Below are positions 45,477 through 50,707 of a stretch of 50,707 bases of DNA, piece after piece. Position 1 is the stretch's first letter. Each line of letters begins with the position of its first letter. The notes under the pieces were generated by a model. The model was given only the letters and a program-made list of their open reading frames with translations, searched no databases and was not told the origin of the DNA. The stretch is taken from assembly GCA_030705665.1 (NCBI GenBank), contig JAUZQA010000001.1:1-50707 (forward strand), written 5' to 3'. Made by a program: the position numbers and the translations under genes. The stretch comes from Bacillota bacterium (lineage in GTDB: Bacteria > Bacillota > Bacilli > Bacillales_B > DSM-18226).

Positions 45477-45650
45477 TCAATCAAACCTGCGATACCTCGC
45501 CGTGCGTTTATCACTTCGTTCTTTAAGTGTATGATAACCGGTGCTGTACACCGATTTTATTGTACCGCTTTGACATGCTATCTCAGCCATACAGGCTAAA
45601 CACAAGACCAGTGCTGATAGTGTCAGGCCACACAGAATACGGTGCATTTG
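45477..45650 (-). CDS. Possible small exported protein or 5' gene fragment
   Basis: A 57-residue frame: MHRILCGLTLSALVLCLACM is a good signal/lipoprotein-like start, followed by EIACQSGTIKSVYSTGYHTL and a basic end. No ribosome site is visible. A degenerate, frameshifted copy of its first 50 bases lies at 46019-46071. It may be the surviving 5' end of a secreted-protein gene, rather than a working gene. Confidence 0.3.
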   Translation of the reverse strand, partial: QMHRILCGLTLSALVLCLACMAEIACQSGTIKSVYSTGYHTLKERSDKRTARYRRFD

Positions 45651-45698
45651 AAATTGTTTATAATTTAAGGGCACCTGAATGATCTTTTTGCCAATTGA

Positions 45699-45768
45699 GG
45701 CACGACCTAAAGACACGTGCCACACATTTTGATTTAGCAACATCACACTTGGTCAGGGCACCCGAGCG
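45699..45768 (+). repeat. Partial copy (right end) of dispersed repeat, copy D
   Basis: CACGACCTAAAGACACGTGCC, TTGATTTAGCAACATCACA and GGTCAGGGCACCCGAGCG match copies B and C. Its right edge joins exactly the copied lipoprotein fragment, with GCGCC at the junction. Confidence 0.6.
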
Positions 45769-45968
45769 CCATTAAGCTCTGAAATGCAACATTTCAGTGT
45801 CTGGCTGGTTGTTTATGATTTTTATATTGGAGAGAGATTTCGCCCTGTTGGATTTGGTTTGAAACACATTGAAGTTCAAATAAGTTCCTTTAATAGCAAT
45901 TTCGAATAGATAAGATCCGTAGAATACTCACTCAAAAAGATATCCTTTTCATCATGTTCATCATTCCA
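45767..45968 (+). pseudogene. Duplicated 3' fragment of the lipoprotein gene
   Basis: About 200 bases match 42318-42518: the last 45 or so codons of the lipoprotein gene (LSSEMQHFSVWLVVYDFYIG...) plus 58 bases beyond its stop. Changes in the coding part are mostly silent (TTA to TTG, GAG to GAA), the frame is open to a TAG at 45907-45909, and the match runs on to TCATGTTCATCATTCCA. No start is attached, so it is a truncated copy. Confidence 0.8.
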
Positions 45969-46018
45969 GCATATAAATCACAGTTTCTTCCACAAATCCT
46001 ACCAACGCACAAAACATA

Positions 46019-46071
46019 GACCTGCACTGATAGTGCAGGCCAAACAGGATACGGTGCATTTGCAATTGTTT
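46019..46071 (-). repeat. Degenerate copy of the 45606-45659 segment
   Basis: ATACGGTGCATTTGCAATTGTTT and the CACTGATAGTG block match 45606-45659 (ATACGGTGCATTTGAAATTGTTT, GCTGATAGTG) with one indel that breaks the frame. Both encode MHRIL on the minus strand. Confidence 0.55.
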
Positions 46072-46101
46072 GATATGTCAAGTGCGGCTTTTAACGATGC
46101 A

Positions 46102-48318
46102 TTATTGCACAATCGGAATGGCTTTTGAAAATAATTTCGCGCCTGACATAACGCGAACCGTGTACAAGCCCGGTGTTTGGCTACCACAATTCCAGCGGAA
46201 GCGGTAGGTGCCTGGGTCGAGTCTGCCATCGACCAACAATGCCACCCGTTTACCGCTCAGGTCATAGATACTCACGGCAACCCGTTTGGAGCAGGAAAGG
46301 CCAAATCCGACGATAACAGCAGGGTGAGCTCGGCTCGGCTCCTGAATAACAAAATCCGGCTTCTGGGTTAACCCGGAAGTCAACCGAACATTCTTCTTTG
46401 CCCCCGTCATTCCCGGAATCGATTCGCGCCAAATGCCATGTTCGCTGGGGCCGACGAAAATGTTGGTTCCCTTGATACAAACAACGCCAGAGCTCATATG
46501 ATAGGATGTGTCGGGTCCGACGTAACTCCAGCTCCTGCCGGTGTCGGCAGAAAAATAGCAGCCGCCGATGAAATTAAAAAGTGAACTTGGGCCTGGCAGT
46601 CCCACGCACACATTTGTACCGCTTGTGGAAATGGAAGATACGGGTAACTTTTTTGTGGTACTAAAGCCAAAACTGGTCGGTTCCAGATAACAGTAATGGA
46701 GGGGGGATGAATGCCAATCCAGGCCTTTATTTTCAGAAATATAAAGACCTTTCGATTCGGTTCCCATATAAATAACGGTACCGTTCCCCGCAAGAGAGCT
46801 AATCGAGTCATGAACCGGCGAAGAAGGCACCATGTTCCATTGGTTGCCGGCTTTATTGTAGTAGTACAGTCCTCCCCGGCAGCCAGCAAAGAGCGTGCTG
46901 TCGCATACCGTAAAAGCTTGAATTGTGCTGCTGTCCTGCAAGCCGCTGTTTGCCGCGATCCAGTGCGCACCGTGATCCGTTGACCGGAAAACTCCGTTGA
47001 TTGCAGAGGCGAAGACGATCCCATCAAATACCGCCAGGTGCCGCGAATTAATAATAGCAGAGTCGGAATCCACGTTGATCCAATGCATATCGTTTATGGT
47101 ACTGCGGGAAATGCCGCGCTTATAGTTTGTCGCAAAAATGAATGTATCCTGTATTGCAATATCAAAAATAGTCCTGTCAGTCAGGCCTGCATTAGCTGGG
47201 CTCCAGTTCATGCCGCTGTCTTTGGACACGAAGACACCCGCACCCAAGGTTCCAGCGAACATGGACTGACCGCTTTCCGCAAAGCAGGAAACAGTGGTGT
47301 ATGTGATTCCCGTATTGACTGGCGACCAGCTCACGCCAAGATCGGTTGAGCGAAAGATCCCCGAACCACGGCTACCAACGAAAATGTACTTCCCGTTAAC
47401 CATGTAATTGGTAAACTCGGTGAAAGGAAGGTTTAGATTGACGGCCGTCCAATCTGATCCACTGTTGGTTGAGATGAAAAAAACCGTTGAAGAAGGTAAT
47501 GATGCCCTAACGAGCAGATTCCCGTCCCCGACCAAACAAATGTCATCAGCACTAAAAGTGTGAGCCGTCGCGTTGTTATCTATCACAGTTGAATTAATGG
47601 CTGCCCAGCTTTTACCGCTATCTGCAGAGACGAAAATATCTGTCATATTCGTAGTCGCAAAAATTCTGGAGCCGATTGCTGTTAACCTGTAAATACAGAT
47701 CCCGTCGGGCAACCCCGAATCCGACGCGATCCAGCTCAATCCATTGTCCGTCGAACGATACATCTTATGATTGGAGCCGTCACCAACATTCTCCGTACCT
47801 CCAATAACAACAGTATTTCCCATTACTGCAATTGGAGTAGCCCTAGTTTCAATGACCTTGCCGATTGCAGACCAGGTATCGCCGTTATCCGAGGACCGGA
47901 AAATGCCGTGATCCGGGGTCGAGATGAAAAGATAATCCGCATTCGACGCTATGCTACTTACATATATTTCACTTCCAAGAGTTGCCGGAGTTTCTGCCCA
48001 GGTTAAACCATTGTCGACAGAACGAAATATATGACCTGAGGAAAACGCAAAAACCGTTGACTCCCTGGTGTACAATTTATCGATATATTGTTGGCCGCAG
48101 ATATTCATTGGAGACCAGTGATCTCCATTGTCCATTGAACGCGACGCCCCGTGCATATCTATGGCGATAAAGATCGCCTTAGCGCTTTTGGCAAAACAAG
48201 TAATATTGTCGGCACCGCCGGGGCCGTTCATTGGTAACCACTGCGCCTGAAGCCCTACAGGAAATAAGCTGATTATTCCAAGAATTCTGAGAATAAGGCC
48301 TGCAAGAATCTTTTTCAT
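46102..48318 (-). CDS. BNR/sortilin-like beta-propeller secreted protein with sorting tail
   Basis: A 738-residue exported protein. The signal peptide (about 1-25; RILGIISLFPVGLQAQ) precedes many BNR/Asp-box repeats of the form S.D.G..W (SMDNGDHWSPMN, SVDNGLTWAETP, SSDNGDTWSAIG, STDNGLSWIASD), which build one or two beta-propellers of the sortilin/YCF48 kind. A Por-type tail ends it (about 660-738; SIYDLSGKRVALLVDG, TPGLYTVRVMSG). The ATG at 48318 has GGGAGA upstream; the frame to 48426 would precede the signal with a charged stretch. Related propellers occur in xyloglucanases (GH74), but I see no clear GH74 catalytic pair, so the enzymatic role is open. Confidence 0.82.
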   Translation of the reverse strand: MKKILAGLILRILGIISLFPVGLQAQWLPMNGPGGADNITCFAKSAKAIFIAIDMHGASRSMDNGDHWSPMNICGQQYIDKLYTRESTVFAFSSGHIFRSVDNGLTWAETPATLGSEIYVSSIASNADYLFISTPDHGIFRSSDNGDTWSAIGKVIETRATPIAVMGNTVVIGGTENVGDGSNHKMYRSTDNGLSWIASDSGLPDGICIYRLTAIGSRIFATTNMTDIFVSADSGKSWAAINSTVIDNNATAHTFSADDICLVGDGNLLVRASLPSSTVFFISTNSGSDWTAVNLNLPFTEFTNYMVNGKYIFVGSRGSGIFRSTDLGVSWSPVNTGITYTTVSCFAESGQSMFAGTLGAGVFVSKDSGMNWSPANAGLTDRTIFDIAIQDTFIFATNYKRGISRSTINDMHWINVDSDSAIINSRHLAVFDGIVFASAINGVFRSTDHGAHWIAANSGLQDSSTIQAFTVCDSTLFAGCRGGLYYYNKAGNQWNMVPSSPVHDSISSLAGNGTVIYMGTESKGLYISENKGLDWHSSPLHYCYLEPTSFGFSTTKKLPVSSISTSGTNVCVGLPGPSSLFNFIGGCYFSADTGRSWSYVGPDTSYHMSSGVVCIKGTNIFVGPSEHGIWRESIPGMTGAKKNVRLTSGLTQKPDFVIQEPSRAHPAVIVGFGLSCSKRVAVSIYDLSGKRVALLVDGRLDPGTYRFRWNCGSQTPGLYTVRVMSGAKLFSKAIPIVQ

Positions 48319-48422
48319 TAGATCTCCCTGTTTAAGGACTGTAATTTTAGTATCGTAATCTCTTATAAGGTTACTACCTTTGTGTTCAATAAACTGACCA
48401 CTATCTTTAATTGAAAACTCTA

Positions 48423-48647
48423 TCACTTGTGTGTCACTCTTTTGAACATGTCATTTATTTCAATAACTCCTATTCCTTTTAAACCAACACTATTACCCAT
48501 ACAGCAATATTTAATATTGCACTCTTTGTAAACCCACTTATCATCTTTATTTGCTGAGGTAAACCTGTAAATTTTTTCACCATTAACACTAAACCAAATA
48601 AAGCAAAAAAATAAACCCGAACAGTCATAACGAAAAATTGTCCACAT
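48423..48647 (-). CDS. Small hypothetical protein
   Basis: A 74-residue frame starting at an ATG with AAGGA 7 nt upstream. A hydrophobic start (MWTIFRYDCSGLFFCFIWF) is followed by SVNGEKIYRFTSANKDDKWVYK and a Cys-containing middle. No family is recognised. It precedes the propeller gene by about 105 nt on the same strand. A real small gene or a gene remnant are both possible. Confidence 0.4.
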   Translation of the reverse strand: MWTIFRYDCSGLFFCFIWFSVNGEKIYRFTSANKDDKWVYKECNIKYCCMGNSVGLKGIGVIEINDMFKRVTHK

Positions 48648-49090
48648 GACATAATCCTTGGTTTACAATAATGACACCCGTTAATATGTGATTAAAAGTT
48701 GGTACTCTTAAATAATATATAGCACCAAATAGTATATGTGAAATAGATTCTCATATCTTTCCGATAAAAGTGTTTTCTAGTAGAAAACACCTCAGCATGC
48801 GCATGTGAACGCGACGTGGCACGAACCTTTAGGACATGTTATTACCTTTTTTTCAAAAGATATTTTATTGTATGAATTCAAGATATTGTGGAAGATTTAT
48901 CTATTTTTTTATAGAAAGGTTGTTTTTTCTTTCTCAGTTAGCAGCAGCACGGCCTAAAGACCGTGCCACATTTGATTTAGCAACATCACACTTGGTCAGG
49001 GCACCCGTGCGGTTCCGCATTTCAAACCAGAGAAAATATTATTCACATGAACAAATAAACAGGCTGCAGCAGCAACCTGTTTAAAAGCTA
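48648..49090. other. Intergenic region holding repeat copy B
   Basis: About 440 bases between two minus-strand genes. Half is the full copy B of the dispersed repeat. The rest is AT-rich without a gene. Confidence 0.5.
48793..49011 (+). repeat. Dispersed repeat of about 220 bp, full copy B
   Basis: CAGCATGCGCATGTGAACGCG, then GTGGCACGAACCTTTAGGACATG at the left; CACGGCCTAAAGACCGTGCC, TTGATTTAGCAACATCACA and GGTCAGGGCACCCGTGCG at the right. The left GTGGCACG..CTTTAGG block pairs with the right CCTAAAGACCGTGCC block. Same length and layout as copy A (4201-4422), with diverged AT-rich centre. Confidence 0.65.
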
Positions 49091-50707
49091 CTAATTACCT
49101 CCTTCAACTAACCGGAGCAGTGTAAAATAAACATCACCTGTCGTAGGACTCGAAGAAGTTCCATTATTGAGTGAAACTGTAATGCTCGTTCGATTACCAG
49201 TATTAATAATACCTTTTACATAAGTAAATTCATTGGTAAACACCTCTCCATGAGTTACTGGTACAGCAATATTCTGATTCAATTCTTCAACTCGTACAAA
49301 TGCGCCAGAATTATTTGTCGTTAGCATGTTATGTACCCAGAATGAAAGTCGGTATTTGGTGTTTGGTTTCACTTGGACGGATTGTCTGAGGTTAATCCAT
49401 GAATTGTCTGTACTGAGCGGCCGTGATTCTAAACCATATGGGAAATTATAATTAAGACCATAGTAATACGGATAAGGAAAATACCCAATTTTCCCGCTTC
49501 CCTGAGAGATCCATCCGTCTGTGTCTTCAAGAGTGCCATTACGAAAATGTGAAATATACACAGTAAATGCTTGTTCTGTGCTGTTACCATGATTATCAGT
49601 GACTTTTGCAACCATTGTATCAGTAGTTCCTGCCAGATTAACAGGTGGAGTCCATGTCAAGGTAGTTCCATCAAACGTTGCTCCCTCAGGAAGTCCGGTC
49701 AGAGTAATACTAGTATTGTCCGATTCAGAATCAGGTAGGAACGGTTTTCCTTCAGGATCCTGGGCATCTATATACATACTAAAGATTGTACCTGCAGTTG
49801 CTTCATGTGAGTTCATTTTTTGTGTTAACATTGGCGCTTTATTTGCCAGTTGACGTGGGTAGCATAGTAATGGATCACCTTGGAGACACGATGGTTCTAA
49901 ATAGGGGCCATAATATGCATTTTTAAAAGCTTGTCCAACGGTAACTCCGTTGTTTAAATCACTATAATAACCTTCATTCAACCAGTTTCCTCGTTTTCCA
50001 GTACTTCCTGTAACATTAAGTGTATAATTGTTATTAAAAATCAGAGTAGCTGCAAAATTGGGTACGTTAAACCGAGCACTCTTAGAGCAGTTTAAATTTA
50101 CATGAGCAATTGGGGCATTTAATACTTTCAAGTCATTAAGTGTAAACACATTAGGAGTTCTGATCTCATTTTTCCATGAGTAAGTATACATAGTATCATT
50201 TTTTGACGAACTGGAAATGTAGGCATATGCAAAGCCCTTCTTCAGTTCGGCTTTAATTCTTTCAGGAAATAAAAGTGTATAACCGGTAAGCATATTAATA
50301 TGAGGTGTTGCATTTTGGAGTACTATTTTAATTACTTGCGCATATTCGTGTTCTACTGTAAAGACACCATTAACAAGGAATAATGAACGATCCTGTTGTT
50401 CAGGTGTAAGATTACTGCCATTGGCACGATGATTGTGAATTTTTATAAAATATCTGCTGACAAGTAATGCTTGATCGCTAAGAAGTGCAACGGTTGTATC
50501 TGGACTTACCCGTCCATATATCAAATCAGGACTTTGGGTGCTATTATTAGGGCTTGCAGGATTGTTATAATCTGCAATCCATCCAGTATCTGTAAGTGTT
50601 GAATGAAAAGATTCATATACTCCGTTGCCATCTAAATCTACCCAATCATCCATATCTGCATAGTAAAGATCTGATGGATCTGAAGTTGTATCATGTTCAT
50701 GAAGCCG
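49091..50707 (-). CDS. Large secreted multidomain protein, 3' part only (possible C25-type peptidase)
   Basis: The frame stays open to the window edge (18 codons beyond the ATG at 50653), so the N-terminus is missing. The visible part begins in YYADMDDWVDLDGNGVYES, a Ca-binding-like DxDGxG, and DLIYGRVSPDTTVALLSDQA with FIKIHNHRANG. These, with QGDPLLCYPR, recall the end of gingipain-like C25 peptidases, though the catalytic Cys/His are not in view. Then come an Ig-like He_PIG domain (about 275-375; LTGLPEGATFDGTTLTWTPP) and a carbohydrate-binding-like jelly roll (about 375-520; NLRQSVQVKPNTKYRLSFWVHN). Unlike its neighbours it has no Por-type tail. The C25 call is tentative. Confidence 0.6.
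   Translation of the reverse strand, partial: RLHEHDTTSDPSDLYYADMDDWVDLDGNGVYESFHSTLTDTGWIADYNNPASPNNSTQSPDLIYGRVSPDTTVALLSDQALLVSRYFIKIHNHRANGSNLTPEQQDRSLFLVNGVFTVEHEYAQVIKIVLQNATPHINMLTGYTLLFPERIKAELKKGFAYAYISSSSKNDTMYTYSWKNEIRTPNVFTLNDLKVLNAPIAHVNLNCSKSARFNVPNFAATLIFNNNYTLNVTGSTGKRGNWLNEGYYSDLNNGVTVGQAFKNAYYGPYLEPSCLQGDPLLCYPRQLANKAPMLTQKMNSHEATAGTIFSMYIDAQDPEGKPFLPDSESDNTSITLTGLPEGATFDGTTLTWTPPVNLAGTTDTMVAKVTDNHGNSTEQAFTVYISHFRNGTLEDTDGWISQGSGKIGYFPYPYYYGLNYNFPYGLESRPLSTDNSWINLRQSVQVKPNTKYRLSFWVHNMLTTNNSGAFVRVEELNQNIAVPVTHGEVFTNEFTYVKGIINTGNRTSITVSLNNGTSSSPTTGDVYFTLLRLVEGGN

Larger units (their letters stand above)
45081..46101. other. Mosaic intergenic region
   Basis: About 1 kb. The first 400 bases show nothing. 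From about 45477 it is assembled from fragments: a short minus reading frame with signal-like start (45477-45650), a right-end repeat copy (45699-45768), a copy of the 3' end of the lipoprotein gene (45767-45968) and a second copy of the short frame's start (46019-46071). Confidence 0.6.

Overview
The window looks like a chromosomal segment of a Gram-negative, cell-wall-polysaccharide-degrading bacterium of the FCB superphylum. A Fibrobacterota (Chitinispirillia-like) relative is my best guess, but no marker gene fixes the taxon. The grounds are: several unrelated secreted proteins ending in the same roughly 80-residue type IX secretion (Por) sorting tail; plant-polysaccharide hydrolases of families GH8, GH9, GH51 and GH54; outer-membrane beta-barrels; a TonB-dependent receptor; and moderately AT-rich DNA with long intergenic gaps.

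Layout. 1-2.9 kb: a hypothetical Asp-Ser-repeat protein and a small beta-barrel protein. 2.9-4.2 kb: a GH8 endoglucanase. 4.5-11.7 kb: a LamG surface protein downstream of a 1807-residue Gly-rich/RTX/Fn3 adhesin-like protein. 12.1-12.9 kb: an orphan receiver-AraC response regulator. 13.4-22.9 kb: a compact, conspicuously GC-rich bcsR-bcsQ-bcsA-bcsB-bcsC cellulose synthesis operon, minus strand, coupled by ATGA overlaps. 23.1-28.5 kb: a GH9 endoglucanase, a DsbA-like thiol oxidoreductase and a GH54 arabinofuranosidase. 29.5-33.7 kb: hypotheticals, a DUF1349-like protein, a GLUG-repeat secreted protein and a methyltransferase. 33.7-38.1 kb: a TetR regulator divergent from a small membrane protein plus a MacB/FtsX-type ABC exporter, with a palindromic operator candidate between them. 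38.5-42.5 kb: a TonB-C/TonB-dependent-receptor fusion followed by a putative lipoprotein. 43.3-45.1 kb: a GH51 arabinofuranosidase. 46.1-50.7 kb: a BNR-repeat secreted protein and the 3' part of a large multidomain secreted protein that runs off the window.

How it fits together. GH9 and GH8 would cut beta-1,4-glucan, GH51 and GH54 would strip arabinose side chains, and most of these enzymes are likely exported by the type IX system and held at the surface. The receptor/lipoprotein pair may handle uptake. The bcs operon does the opposite chemistry, making cellulose under c-di-GMP control. Its base composition and proteobacterial-type gene set (bcsR, bcsQ) suggest horizontal acquisition, or an assembly join that must be excluded.

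The intergenic DNA is rich in structure: a dispersed repeat of about 220 bp with two full and three partial copies, a hairpin motif of about 36 bp with a covarying base pair at two sites, a 30-bp perfect palindrome at the edge of the bcs island, a heptanucleotide tandem array, and a mosaic patch at 45.5-46.1 kb built from fragments of neighbouring genes and repeats. I found no rRNA, convincing tRNA, CRISPR array, transposase or integrase.
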